A DNA stretch of 64,000 nucleotides from 21-14-0-10-47-8 sp966211455 (GCA_966211455.1 CBIHNI010000006.1:62001-126000), one strand, 5' to 3'; shown: positions 17,259 to 26,369, counted from the first letter of the stretch. The notes: generated from the sequence alone by a model not told the origin. Made by a program: numbers and translations.

Positions 17259-19685
17259 ATGGCTTTACAAGAATACTTTCGAAAACGAAACTTCAAATCC
17301 ACCCCCGAACCCAAAGGCCGCCAGCACACTGAAAAAAAGACGGATCAGCTGATGTTCGTGATTCACGAGCATCATGCTTCACATTTGCATTACGATTTTC
17401 GGCTTGAGTGGGGCGGCACCTTGAAAAGCTGGGCGGTTCCGAAAGGACCTTCGCTGGATCCGCACATCAAACGCCTGGCGGTCGAAGTCGAAGACCATCC
17501 CCTCGAGTACGGAAAATTTCACGGCGTGATTCCGGAAAATCAGTACGGTGCGGGCCGCGTTTACATCTGGGATACCGGAACCTGGGTTCCCGAAGGCAAT
17601 GCCAGCGAAGCTTTGAAAAAAGGCCGGCTTGAATTTGAATTGAAAGGCAAAAAGCTTCATGGCCGCTGGATGCTTCTTCGCACGAAAGGAAAAAGCTCTG
17701 CCAAACCGCAATGGCTTTTGATCAAACGCAGCGATGACTTTGTTGTTCCCGGACACGAAGCTGAACCCGATGAAGAGATGAAAGCCCTGCACATCAAACC
17801 AAAAGCCAAATCCAAAGCTCGTCAGGTGACAAAGACCGAAAAAACAAAAAGCTCCAAAGAAAAACCGTCAGATAGATTTCTGGCCCCGGCTTTGGCTTTA
17901 TTGGTTGATGCACCACCCGCCGGAAAAGAGTGGGTGCACGAAACAAAGTACGATGGCTATCGCATTCTAGCAGATGTTCAAGGTACAAAATCAAGATTGT
18001 GGACCCGCGCCGGGAACGATTGGTCCGCTCACTTTCCCGAGATTCAGAAATACCTTGGTTCGCGGAAAATCAAAGATGCCCATTTTGACGGTGAAGTGGT
18101 GTGGATGGGCAGCAAAGGTCGCAGCGACTTTCAAAAACTGCAAAACGCCATCAAAAGCCCCGATCACAGCAAAATATTGTACTACGTCTTCGATCTGCTG
18201 CGTTTGAATGGTGAAGATCTGCGGCATCTGCCCTTACGCGAAAGAAAAAGACGTCTGGAAATGCTGATCGAAGATCAAGCCATCAAGGGCCCGATTCGTC
18301 TCAGCGATCATTCCGAAAAATCGGGGAAGGAATTGCTGAAAGCCGCCTGCCAGAAAAAGTGGGAAGGTTTGGTTTCGAAAAAATTGGAAAGCCCCTACCC
18401 TGTTGGTCGCAACGGTGACTGGGTGAAAACCAAATGCACCCGGCAGCAAGAATTCGTGATCGGTGGTTTCACCCAGGGAACCGGCAGCCGCGTGGGTTTT
18501 GGCGCCTTGCTATTGGGAGTATACGATCACGGCGAACTTCGCTATGTGGGAAAGGTCGGCACCGGATTTACTCAGAAATCTTTGACGGATCTCAAGAACA
18601 AGTTAAAGCCGCTTGCGCAATCTGAAAGTCCTTTTTCGATCGCGAAAGGCATTCCGCGGTCGACGACCACTTGGGTGAAACCCGTGCTCAGCGCCGAAAT
18701 CACTTTCTCTGAATGGACTTCGGATCACCAGCTGCGCGTGCCAGTTTTCAATGGCTTGCGTGAGGACAAACCGGCTCGCGAAATTCATCAAGAGATCCCG
18801 GTGTCCACGCGCAAACAGACCCGATCCAAGTTGAATCTGAAGATCACTCACCCGGATCGAATTATTTTCCCCGAAGAAGCCCTGACCAAACTGGATGTCG
18901 CCCAGTATTATTCCGAAATTGGATCCTTGATTCTGCCTTACGTTGCCAAGCGGCCATTGACATTGATCCGCTGTCCAGAAGGATCGCAGGAAGCCTGTTT
19001 CGTGCAAAAGCACATCTCAAAAGATCCGCCCCCTTTCGTCCAATCGGTGCAAATCCAGGAGAAAACGAAAACTGGCAGTGCCATGATCGTGAAGAACGCC
19101 AAAGGTTTGGTCTCATTGGTGCAAATGGGAGCTTTGGAGTTTCACTGTTGGAATTCGGCCTTGGATGATCTGGAAAAACCGAATCAGATCATCATGGATT
19201 TGGATCCAGATCCGAAGCTTGAATGGCCACAGGTGATCGAGGCGGCCCTCGAGGTGAAAGAGATCTTCGAAGGTCTGGGTTTGCAAAGTTTCGTCAAGCT
19301 GAGCGGCGGGAAGGGTCTGCACGTGCAAGTTCCCTTTCAATCGCTTTATGACTGGGACGAAGTGCGAGAATTTTCAAAATCCATCGCCGTCGAATTGGAA
19401 AACCGGGATCCCGATTTGTATCTTTCCAAAATGTCGAAATCTTTGCGCGGCAAAAAAATCTTTGTCGATTATCTGCGCAATTCGCGCGGGGCCACGGCGG
19501 TGGCACCTTACTGTTTGCGCGCCAAAGAACGCAGTTCGGTGGCCATGCCGCTTTCGTGGGAAGAGCTAGAAAAAACAAAAGGGCCCCAGGTATTTTCATT
19601 GCCCGAGGCCTTTTCGTATTTAAAGAACCGTAAATCGGATCCTTGGGCGGATTATCTTTTAAATCCGCAGAAGCTTCCGCTTTAA
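17259..19685 (+). CDS. ligD: LigD, multidomain DNA ligase D (PE-LIG-POL order)
   Basis: The 808-residue protein carries three activities of bacterial end joining. Residues 1-190 are the 3'-phosphoesterase domain (HHASHLHYDFRLEWGG). The ATP-dependent ligase domain has its nucleotidyl Lys at residue 230 in ETKYDGYR and covers about residues 200-520. The C-terminal primase/polymerase domain has the metal pair in DLDPDP (D647/D649) and SGGKGLHVQVP. PE-LIG-POL is the order known from Pseudomonas LigD. The usual partner Ku is not in this window. A ribosome-binding GGAG lies before the ATG. The 3' end overlaps the convergent gene by 4 bp. Confidence 0.95.
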   Translation: MALQEYFRKRNFKSTPEPKGRQHTEKKTDQLMFVIHEHHASHLHYDFRLEWGGTLKSWAVPKGPSLDPHIKRLAVEVEDHPLEYGKFHGVIPENQYGAGRVYIWDTGTWVPEGNASEALKKGRLEFELKGKKLHGRWMLLRTKGKSSAKPQWLLIKRSDDFVVPGHEAEPDEEMKALHIKPKAKSKARQVTKTEKTKSSKEKPSDRFLAPALALLVDAPPAGKEWVHETKYDGYRILADVQGTKSRLWTRAGNDWSAHFPEIQKYLGSRKIKDAHFDGEVVWMGSKGRSDFQKLQNAIKSPDHSKILYYVFDLLRLNGEDLRHLPLRERKRRLEMLIEDQAIKGPIRLSDHSEKSGKELLKAACQKKWEGLVSKKLESPYPVGRNGDWVKTKCTRQQEFVIGGFTQGTGSRVGFGALLLGVYDHGELRYVGKVGTGFTQKSLTDLKNKLKPLAQSESPFSIAKGIPRSTTTWVKPVLSAEITFSEWTSDHQLRVPVFNGLREDKPAREIHQEIPVSTRKQTRSKLNLKITHPDRIIFPEEALTKLDVAQYYSEIGSLILPYVAKRPLTLIRCPEGSQEACFVQKHISKDPPPFVQSVQIQEKTKTGSAMIVKNAKGLVSLVQMGALEFHCWNSALDDLEKPNQIIMDLDPDPKLEWPQVIEAALEVKEIFEGLGLQSFVKLSGGKGLHVQVPFQSLYDWDEVREFSKSIAVELENRDPDLYLSKMSKSLRGKKIFVDYLRNSRGATAVAPYCLRAKERSSVAMPLSWEELEKTKGPQVFSLPEAFSYLKNRKSDPWADYLLNPQKLPL

Positions 19686-20218
19686 TTCAGATCGATGGTG
19701 ACAGGCTTCTTTTTATATTCGGCACTTTTTTGAATGCTGCCGGCTAAGACCGTGATGTCCAGATCATTCAGATGCGGGAAGTGAGTAAAGTCCACCGTGA
19801 TCTTGCTTCCCACCGGTGCTTTCGCACAGGTCACCGTAAAGACCGCCGACCAATCCGAATGCTCGGCTTGATTTTTCTCGCCTTCTTCAGGGACTTGGCC
19901 GACTGTTTCTTTCGCGAACTGACAATTCAATGCCGGATCCATTTTCACCATGCGAGACATCTCTTTTTCAAAATAAGACGTCGCATCGGCCAAAGTCTTT
20001 TTATCTTTTTCGCTACGAGCCTGATGTTCGAAACCTAAGATCGCTTCGGCCGCGCCCTTAAATTCGACTTTGCCTTTGGCGTCGTCGAAAGCAATGGCAA
20101 GGTTGGCCGAACCGTGGACGTGGGCCCCGTGTTCACGGTGTTCATGTTTTTCTTTTTTGTGGCTGTTTGCAAAAACGGAGGTGGTGATCATCACCAGAAA
20201 TAGAATCATTGTTTTCAT
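19682..20218 (-). CDS. DUF2796 / ZrgA-like His-rich exported protein
   Basis: The 178-residue protein starts with a signal peptide (cleavage near VFANS) followed by a histidine-rich run, HKKEKHEHREHGAHVHG. It continues with SANLAIAFDDAKGKVEFKG, the pattern of DUF2796 proteins, a family of periplasmic zinc-binding proteins linked to zinc uptake. Two later Cys residues (LNCQF and TVTCAK) may form a disulfide. It is followed on the complementary strand by the ligD stop and preceded by another His-containing exported protein, so the pair may form a metal-handling unit. I see no clear Zur box. Confidence 0.75.
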   Translation of the reverse strand: MKTMILFLVMITTSVFANSHKKEKHEHREHGAHVHGSANLAIAFDDAKGKVEFKGAAEAILGFEHQARSEKDKKTLADATSYFEKEMSRMVKMDPALNCQFAKETVGQVPEEGEKNQAEHSDWSAVFTVTCAKAPVGSKITVDFTHFPHLNDLDITVLAGSIQKSAEYKKKPVTIDLN

Positions 20219-20268
20219 AGATATTCCTTCAGTTGAAAATTGAGAAATTTAAAATCGGGAGTCCGGTT

Positions 20269-20577
20269 TCAAACTTCGACTTTCGGTGGTTTTCGTCGCG
20301 GCTCCAAATCCGGATGCGGTGCCCGATCCATCAAGCGTGAAACCAGTTCAAACTTGATCTGGTAAGCGGTAATTGCAAAATCAAACCGCGGTTCGGTTTC
20401 GATGTGAAAGACAGACAGCATCTGTCCTTGATGGCAATTATCATGCGAATGATGTTGATGGAAAAGCTGATAGCAGTCCTCGACCGCTTCCGTAGAATTC
20501 GGCAAAAAGGCTTTCGCTAGCGACAGCGAAAAAACCAGCAGCAAAAGAAAAGAAACCCTTCGAGACATCTTAGCCAT
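20269..20577 (-). CDS. Small exported protein with HQHHSHDNCH motif, unknown
   Basis: A short protein of about 102 residues with a hydrophobic signal (FLLLLVFSLSLAKAF) and then YQLFHQHHSHDNCHQG, a likely metal-binding stretch. The C-terminus is basic and Pro-rich (PRRKPPKVEV). The start is uncertain: ATG 20577 and ATG 20568 are both plausible, and an in-frame start at 20634 would place a polar extension before the signal. It is 50 bp upstream of the DUF2796 gene and on the same strand. No family is recognised. Confidence 0.65.
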   Translation of the reverse strand: MAKMSRRVSFLLLLVFSLSLAKAFLPNSTEAVEDCYQLFHQHHSHDNCHQGQMLSVFHIETEPRFDFAITAYQIKFELVSRLMDRAPHPDLEPRRKPPKVEV

Positions 20578-20686
20578 ATTGTGATCCGACAAGCCGAGAA
20601 GGTCAATTTTCATAGACGGGATGTGCTTCAACATGGGACCCGACCGCCGCCTTGTGCGTCTCGTGAAAAGTCGTTATCCCATTGGC

Positions 20687-21145
20687 ATGTCAAAATTTTT
20701 TACCGTCGGATACGAATCCCTGGACATCCAAGACTTTGTGCAGGGACTGAAGAAAAAGAAAGTTCGCGAGATCATCGATCTGCGCAAGAACCCAGTCAGC
20801 CGCAAGAAGGGTTTCTCGAAGAATAAGCTCGCGGCCCATCTCCAAGAAGCCGGCATCGCTTACCGGCACATCCCGGCCTTAGGAGTGCCATCCGAGTGGC
20901 GCAAGAAAGCCAAAGAGGGCGAGATCACTCGCCAACAAATGTTCAAAAATTATGTCACACAAATCTTACGACGCGAAGATGCCGAGTTGGATCTTTTGTG
21001 TGAAAAAGTTCAAGAGCCTGGCATCACCTTACTTTGCTTCGAAAAAGATGCCCAGGATTGCCACCGCAAATTCGTCGCCGATGAAATCCTTCGCCGTGAA
21101 AAGGCGGCCCGCCGGAAAACAAGTGTCACGCATCTGGAAATTTAA
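20687..21145 (+). CDS. DUF488 family protein
   Basis: The 152-residue protein begins MSKFFTVGYESLDIQDF and has REIIDLRKNPVSRKKGFSK and a C-terminal LLCFEKDAQDCHRKFVAD. These are the three conserved blocks of DUF488 (VGY, DLR and C..CHR), a cytosolic family of unknown activity. The start is set at the family's usual VGY N-terminus; an in-frame extension to 20621 would overlap the divergent gene. No strong ribosome-binding site is visible. Confidence 0.82.
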   Translation: MSKFFTVGYESLDIQDFVQGLKKKKVREIIDLRKNPVSRKKGFSKNKLAAHLQEAGIAYRHIPALGVPSEWRKKAKEGEITRQQMFKNYVTQILRREDAELDLLCEKVQEPGITLLCFEKDAQDCHRKFVADEILRREKAARRKTSVTHLEI

Positions 21146-21165
21146 GATTGGTTTTCAACTTTAGC

Positions 21166-21213
21166 CAGCCGATGGGCGTTTCGCTTCGCCAGCCGACAGG
21201 CGTTTCGCTTCGC
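21166..21213. repeat. 24-bp tandem repeat, two units
   Basis: Two adjacent 24-bp units starting CAGCCGAYRGGCGTTTCG (Y/R mark the two variable bases), each ending CTTCGC, at 21166-21189 and 21190-21213. A third partial unit (CAGCCAAC) follows. It lies between the DUF488 gene and the bacterioferritin start, 108 bp upstream of that start. The units differ at two positions. Confidence 0.9.
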
Positions 21214-21321
21214 CAGCCAACTCACGCAGGTCCAGTTTCAAAAAAAAATCTCGATTCGGTGGTATTTCCAAAACTTCTGATTTTAAATAAAGGCATCACA
21301 AACAACTTGAGGAGATCCAAC

Positions 21322-21744
21322 GTGGACAAGAAAGTGATAGCCGCTCTCAATACGATTTTGGAAAACGAATTGGCTGGGGTTGTTCGTTACACCCATTACG
21401 CTTTGATGGTCTTTGGCCACAACCGCATTCCGATCGTCAAATGGCTGCGCGATCAGGCGACCGAGTCTTTGACCCATGCCAATATCGCCGGCGAACATAT
21501 CACCCGCCTGGATGGTCACCCCTCTTTGAAAATCAGCTCTTTGCTGGAAACGCACAAGCATTCGATCAACGATATTTTGAAAGAAAGCTTGGCGCACGAA
21601 ACGGCCCAGCTGAAAAACTATCATGCCCTGCTGAAAATGGTGGAAGGCAAATCTGTTCTGCTAGAAGAATACGCCCGCGAAATGATCTGCGATGAAGAAA
21701 ATCACATCGCCGAAGTCGAAAAAATGCTTCGTAAGCCCGAGTGA
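21322..21744 (+). CDS. bfr: Bacterioferritin-like ferritin
   Basis: The 140-residue four-helix protein carries the ferritin di-iron ligands: ENELAG, ESLTHANIAGEH, HETAQL and CDEENHIAEVE. It would oxidise and store iron in the cytosol. The GTG at 21322 follows GAGGAGATCC at good spacing, and family homology begins there; an in-frame extension to 21148 would translate the tandem repeat. Its 3' end overlaps the convergent hemH gene by 43 bp, so an iron-storage gene and the iron-inserting enzyme of heme synthesis share DNA. Confidence 0.85.
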   Translation: MDKKVIAALNTILENELAGVVRYTHYALMVFGHNRIPIVKWLRDQATESLTHANIAGEHITRLDGHPSLKISSLLETHKHSINDILKESLAHETAQLKNYHALLKMVEGKSVLLEEYAREMICDEENHIAEVEKMLRKPE

Positions 21745-22730
21745 TTTTTAAGTTCGCCCGCTAAGCCTTCTACAAAATCCTTCGAGCTGTTCACGCAAGG
21801 GATCAGCTCGAAGCTTTCTCCACCCGCCTCTAAGAATTCTTTTTTCAGTTCCATCCCGATTTCTTCCAACGTCTCAAGACAATCAGCCACAAACGACGGA
21901 CAAGCGACCTTCAATTTCTTCACCCCGCGATGAGCCAAATCCTGCGCCACCGACTGGGTGGACGGTTCAATCCATCGAGCGCGCCCCAAGCGACTCTGAA
22001 AGCCGATACTGAGATTCTCAATGGCCAGCTCTTTCTTTAAAAGCTTCGAAGTTGCTAGGCACTGAGCTTTGTAGCAGTTCTCTTGGCAAGCCGATTTCAT
22101 TTCGCAGCAGGTGCCATTGCTTTCACAGGACGAGCGATGCGATTTCAACTGCGACACCGGAAGCCCATGATAAGACAAAAGCAAATGATCACCAGCTTGC
22201 AAATTCGTGCGAATGGCTTGCGCCTGAGATTTCACGAACCATGGCTTTTCATAGAAGGGTTCATGAATATAACTTGGAAAACCCTTCGGCATCATCTTTC
22301 GAATCAACTCAACAGCCCCACCGGTCGTCGCCATCGCAAATTGTGGGTAGAGCGGAATATAATGAATTTCAGAGCTGTCTTTCAGCGAAGCCTCGATCAC
22401 CGATTTCAAAGACGGATTTCCAATTTGCATCCCCAAACGCACTTGCCAATCTGACCCCAGCGACTTTTGCAGTTCGGCCTGAAGCGATTTGGATTCGATC
22501 ATCAGGGGTGAGCCTTCGTTTTTCCAGATGCTTTGGTATTTTTCAGAAGAGCTGAACTTGCGCTTTGGGACGATGATCAGCTTCACCAAAATATCGCGAA
22601 AAGGACGCGGAATCGAAATAATATAAGGATCCATCAAGAACTGATTCAAATAACGACCGACGGATTCGGGATCCGAAGCATCCGGTGTTCCCACGTTGAT
22701 CAAGATCGCGGTTTTTTTAAAATCACTCAT
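21702..22730 (-). CDS. hemH: Ferrochelatase with Cys-rich internal segment
   Basis: The 342-residue enzyme inserts ferrous iron into protoporphyrin IX. Family blocks include ILINVGTPDASDPE at the start, YHGLPVSQLK with the active His, and GFQSRLGRARWIEPST. Between these, SSCESNGTCC and the following SACQENCYKAQC place six Cys in about 25 residues. Some bacterial ferrochelatases bind a [2Fe-2S] cluster through an internal Cys motif, and this may be one. It ends the nine-gene heme operon, overlaps hemG by 4 bp, and overlaps the convergent bacterioferritin gene by 43 bp. Confidence 0.93.
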   Translation of the reverse strand: MSDFKKTAILINVGTPDASDPESVGRYLNQFLMDPYIISIPRPFRDILVKLIIVPKRKFSSSEKYQSIWKNEGSPLMIESKSLQAELQKSLGSDWQVRLGMQIGNPSLKSVIEASLKDSSEIHYIPLYPQFAMATTGGAVELIRKMMPKGFPSYIHEPFYEKPWFVKSQAQAIRTNLQAGDHLLLSYHGLPVSQLKSHRSSCESNGTCCEMKSACQENCYKAQCLATSKLLKKELAIENLSIGFQSRLGRARWIEPSTQSVAQDLAHRGVKKLKVACPSFVADCLETLEEIGMELKKEFLEAGGESFELIPCVNSSKDFVEGLAGELKNHSGLRSIFSTSAM

Positions 22731-24019
22731 CGCGTTTCGCTTTCTTTCTGAATACGCTCGGACAATCGATCATTGTAGGTCAGGATTTTGGTGAGCCCAA
22801 TGCCCCCCAGATAATTGCCAGTCAGATACAAAGGCATTGCACTTTCAGACAAGCGCGCCCCCTGCCAGAAAACTTCCAAAGACGAATTTGGCAGCGTCTG
22901 CGCGGCTTTGACAAAAAGATCTCCGTTTAAAACGGATTCCAGTTCCAAACCATAAAGCGGAAGAACCTTGTCCCAGCGAAAAATTTCTGAAAATCGAATT
23001 TCAATCTCTCGACCGCTGAGACGTTTGCGATCCATGCGAATATCTTCAAGAATCTGAGTTTCATTTTTAGCCAGCGCCTCTTCACCGAAGATCCAAGTCT
23101 CGTTGGTCAAATCCCCCCGATTTTCAAAGAGATCTGTGTTGAACAAAACCCCAAGGGCTTTTGTTTTCTCTTTTTTCGGGAACAAACAACCAAAGCCCTG
23201 GACCCGCGATCCCGCTTTATCAAGCGCCACTGTGGCGCTCACCAATGAAACCTTCGGAAGATCCGAAAGCTCGCGTGCAAGCTTTGGTGCGGCTTGCTTT
23301 AAAACACTGGAGGCCGAATCCATCGAGGTCGCAACCACAACCGCATCAAAATCTTTTTCAAGATCCGAAATCTCGGGAGCGCTCGAGAAATGAATCGGAA
23401 TCTGGCGTTTTGCCAAATCCGCTTGCAAAGCTTGCATGATTTCCTGCATGCCGTTCTTGGGCGCAATACTTCCGGAAATCTGTCCACGTGGAGCTCGAAG
23501 TTCCTTGGTCAGAAAAGATCCCAAAATCAAAGAAGCCGAAAGCTGATCGGGCTGAGCCCCGTAAATCCCTTGAAACGCCGGGGCAATCAGATAATCACGA
23601 AGTGCTGCACTTGCGTTCTTTTCAACCCAAGCCGCCACTGTTTCTTGCGGATCTGGTTGCTGCTGCAGATTTTTTCTTCCGCGCAGGAACTTGAGAAAAA
23701 GAAAAAGACTTTCGCCCAATTTCAAAGGCCATTTGCGAGCCGCCCCACCACGATAGATCCACTTGTTTTTTGAACGATACCCAGGCTTCACCGGATCCAT
23801 CCCCAGCTCAGCGAAAAGCTTTTCAACATCCCGGCTGGATAAAAATGCATGCGCTGCCGATTCGACCAAAATCGGTTCGGTCCGAGTTTGTATCAGGCCA
23901 CCGACCTTCGAACTTGCTTCAAAGACTTCAACTTGCAGCCCGCGTTTTTGCAGGCTGCGCGCCAGGGTCATCCCCGAAAAACCGGCTCCCAGAATGGCGA
24001 CTTTGGTTTTTCGGCTCAT
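22727..24019 (-). CDS. hemG: Protoporphyrinogen oxidase, FAD-dependent (HemY type)
   Basis: The 430-residue flavoprotein starts with the dinucleotide motif VAILGAGFSGMTLARSL, followed by EVFEASSKVGGLIQT, and ends with YLTGNYLGGIGLTK. This is the oxygen-using HemY-type enzyme (often also named hemG) that makes protoporphyrin IX just before ferrochelatase acts. It overlaps hemN upstream and hemH downstream by 4 bp each, consistent with translational coupling. It is not the unrelated flavodoxin-like HemG of E. coli. Confidence 0.9.
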   Translation of the reverse strand: MSRKTKVAILGAGFSGMTLARSLQKRGLQVEVFEASSKVGGLIQTRTEPILVESAAHAFLSSRDVEKLFAELGMDPVKPGYRSKNKWIYRGGAARKWPLKLGESLFLFLKFLRGRKNLQQQPDPQETVAAWVEKNASAALRDYLIAPAFQGIYGAQPDQLSASLILGSFLTKELRAPRGQISGSIAPKNGMQEIMQALQADLAKRQIPIHFSSAPEISDLEKDFDAVVVATSMDSASSVLKQAAPKLARELSDLPKVSLVSATVALDKAGSRVQGFGCLFPKKEKTKALGVLFNTDLFENRGDLTNETWIFGEEALAKNETQILEDIRMDRKRLSGREIEIRFSEIFRWDKVLPLYGLELESVLNGDLFVKAAQTLPNSSLEVFWQGARLSESAMPLYLTGNYLGGIGLTKILTYNDRLSERIQKESETR

Positions 24020-25356
24020 AGAGATTTGGAAAAAATAGGCGCGGTTGGATTTTTCTTCTTCAAGCGCTCGTCAAAAAAGACGCAAGCATTGCGCAAGAAT
24101 GGACGACCTTTATCTGTCAAACGAATCTCTTCGTCGGCGATTTCGATCAAGCCATCTTGCTTCATCTCCTTCAAAAAATCTTCAGCCGCTTGCTTCTGCC
24201 CATTTTGCAGACGCACGCGTCCCTTGGTCATAAATTCCAAAATCTGCTCGCGACGATCGCGATCTTCTTCCGTCAAACAGTGCCCCCGGTGGGTCGCAAT
24301 CTCACCCTGCTCTACTTTTTGCTGGTAGGCTGGCAAAAGCTTTTCATTTTGATGAAAGATCTCGGCCGTCTCGCTGATCGAACTCACTCCCAAGCCCAAA
24401 AGCACCTCGGTCCGGTGATTGGTGTAACCCATAAAGTTTCGATGCAAGCTTCCATCCTTCAATGACTGCGCCAAAGCATCGGTCGGAAGCGCAAAGTGAT
24501 CCATCCCGATCTCGACATATCCAGCCGCCAGCAAGGCTCCACGTGCAATCTCGTAGAGCTTACGCTTTTCTTCACCTTGTGGAAGATCTTCGTCTTTGAA
24601 AAGTCTTTGTGCCGGCTTGATCCAAGGAACCAAAGCCAAACTGTAAAGCGCAATGCGATCTGGTTTCAGCTCAATGGTTTTTTCCACGCTGGTTTGAATC
24701 GACTGCGGAGTTTGTTTTGCCAGTCCGTAAATCAAATCAAAATTCACCGAAGTGTAGCCGATCTCGCGAGCCGCATTTAAAATTCCCGCTGTCGTCTCAA
24801 AAGGCTGAATTCGATTGATCAGACGCTGCACTTCGGGTTCAAAATCCTGCACACCAAGGCTCACTCGGCGAAAGCCAAGCTTGTATAAAACTTCCAGCTG
24901 CTCGCGTGTGGTGCGCCGAGGATCGACTTCGATCGAAGCCTCAAAATCTTCGCTTAACTTCACCGATTGCAAAATCGGTTTTAGAAGTGCTTCTAGATTT
25001 GCCGGCGACAGAAAAGTCGGCGTGCCTCCGCCCAAATGCAAATGCTTCAGCTCATTGCGCCCCAGATTTGGGACTTGCTGTAAGTAGGTTTTCCACTCTT
25101 GCAAAAGCATTTTCACATAGGGCTCTTCTTTGCCATGATCTTTCGTAATCACCGTGTTGCAACCGCAGAACGTGCAAAGCGTTTCACAGTAAGGAATGTG
25201 CATATACAAAGACCAAGCCGCTGCTTCTGGTGTTAAAGCTTTGTTCAAACTTTGCACCCAAGCTTGGGACGTCGGCGGTGTATCCCAGTACGGAACTGTT
25301 GGATAAGATGTGTAGCGCGGGGCTGGCACATCGTATTTGCGGAAAAGATCACTCAT
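24016..25356 (-). CDS. hemN: Oxygen-independent coproporphyrinogen III oxidase
   Basis: The 446-residue radical-SAM enzyme has the cluster motif C-x3-C-x2-C in CETLCTFCGC, preceded by LYMHIPY, and LHLGGGTPTFLSP. It decarboxylates coproporphyrinogen III to protoporphyrinogen IX without oxygen. The C-terminal HemN domain is present, including VLLGLGVSSIS, which argues for a true HemN rather than the related HemW. It overlaps both neighbours by 4 bp. The pairing with an oxygen-dependent HemY-type enzyme implies the pathway as a whole still needs some oxygen or another acceptor. Confidence 0.93.
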   Translation of the reverse strand: MSDLFRKYDVPAPRYTSYPTVPYWDTPPTSQAWVQSLNKALTPEAAAWSLYMHIPYCETLCTFCGCNTVITKDHGKEEPYVKMLLQEWKTYLQQVPNLGRNELKHLHLGGGTPTFLSPANLEALLKPILQSVKLSEDFEASIEVDPRRTTREQLEVLYKLGFRRVSLGVQDFEPEVQRLINRIQPFETTAGILNAAREIGYTSVNFDLIYGLAKQTPQSIQTSVEKTIELKPDRIALYSLALVPWIKPAQRLFKDEDLPQGEEKRKLYEIARGALLAAGYVEIGMDHFALPTDALAQSLKDGSLHRNFMGYTNHRTEVLLGLGVSSISETAEIFHQNEKLLPAYQQKVEQGEIATHRGHCLTEEDRDRREQILEFMTKGRVRLQNGQKQAAEDFLKEMKQDGLIEIADEEIRLTDKGRPFLRNACVFFDERLKKKNPTAPIFSKSL

Positions 25357-26369
25357 GGAAAGGCCTTTCGAACCATCTCGACAAAGCTTCGCACATTCGC
25401 TTCAGGAGTTTTCGGCAAAACCCCATGACCCAAACCACAAACCCACCCCTTGCGCTGCTCGGCTGTTAATTCCTGAAAGGGTTTCAAATATTCACTGAAA
25501 GTCTTTTTAAAATCAGATGCGTCCATATGCAAAAGGGATTGATCAAAGTTTCCTTGCACAAAACCAGAAGCCCCTTTCAAAGAAGCCATCAAATCGCAGC
25601 GGTGATCATATCCCTGCCCCAGCCAAGGAATCTCTTTCCACTGAGCATTGAAGTGTGCGGGCTGGGTGCCGCGCGAATAATATCCCAAGCGATGTGGATA
25701 TTTTTTTGCCAAAGCCGTTAGCACCGGTTGAATCTGCGCTTGATACAAAGCCGGAGACAATTCGCCTGCTGCCGTATCGAAAAGCATCACCACATCCGCG
25801 CCACCATCAAATTGCATCTGGATGTTTTTCTCTAAAAAAGTTTGGATCTTCTTCGAGAAATCTTGCCAAAGACCCCACGAAGTTTTTGAGCGCAGCAAGT
25901 TCCCCGCATGCGAGCCTTCCATTGCATACACAAACAAAGTCCAAGGACCACCGACGAAGCCAATCAAGGCTTTCGACGACGGCAAACGACTGCGAGTGAT
26001 TTGCATGGCCTCTTTTTGAAAAGCCATCTCAAGCGCCGCCTCTTCTGGGTTTTTCAAGTTTTTGATATTGTTTGCATCCAGCTGAAATCCCAACTGCGGG
26101 CCCGCATCGGTATAGTCCAGTGGCATTCCCATTGCTTTTAAGGGAAATAAAATATCACTGAATAAAATTGCCGCATCGAAATCGAAATCTTGCACAGGTC
26201 CCATCGCCACTTCGGCGGCGAGCTCTGGTTTCAGGCAAAGGTCCATAAACGTGTGGCTCTTTTTCAGATTTTGATAGTGCTGGTGATAACGACCTGCTTG
26301 GCGCATCATCCACACGGGCGGAGTTTTCACAGTCTCGCGAGATAAAGTTTGTTGGAAAAGATTTTTCAC
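25353..26369 (-). CDS. hemE: Uroporphyrinogen decarboxylase
   Basis: The 338-residue enzyme removes four acetate carboxyls from uroporphyrinogen III. It has PVWMMRQAGRYHQHYQ near the N-terminus with the substrate-binding Arg, and GFVGGPWTLFVYAMEG in the middle. I place the start at GTG 26369: AGGGAG lies 6 nt upstream, and it overlaps the regulator stop as GTGA, matching the other junctions of this operon. In-frame ATGs at 26393 and a start at 26426 would lengthen the overlap with the regulator gene. Confidence 0.93.
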   Translation of the reverse strand: MKNLFQQTLSRETVKTPPVWMMRQAGRYHQHYQNLKKSHTFMDLCLKPELAAEVAMGPVQDFDFDAAILFSDILFPLKAMGMPLDYTDAGPQLGFQLDANNIKNLKNPEEAALEMAFQKEAMQITRSRLPSSKALIGFVGGPWTLFVYAMEGSHAGNLLRSKTSWGLWQDFSKKIQTFLEKNIQMQFDGGADVVMLFDTAAGELSPALYQAQIQPVLTALAKKYPHRLGYYSRGTQPAHFNAQWKEIPWLGQGYDHRCDLMASLKGASGFVQGNFDQSLLHMDASDFKKTFSEYLKPFQELTAEQRKGWVCGLGHGVLPKTPEANVRSFVEMVRKAFP

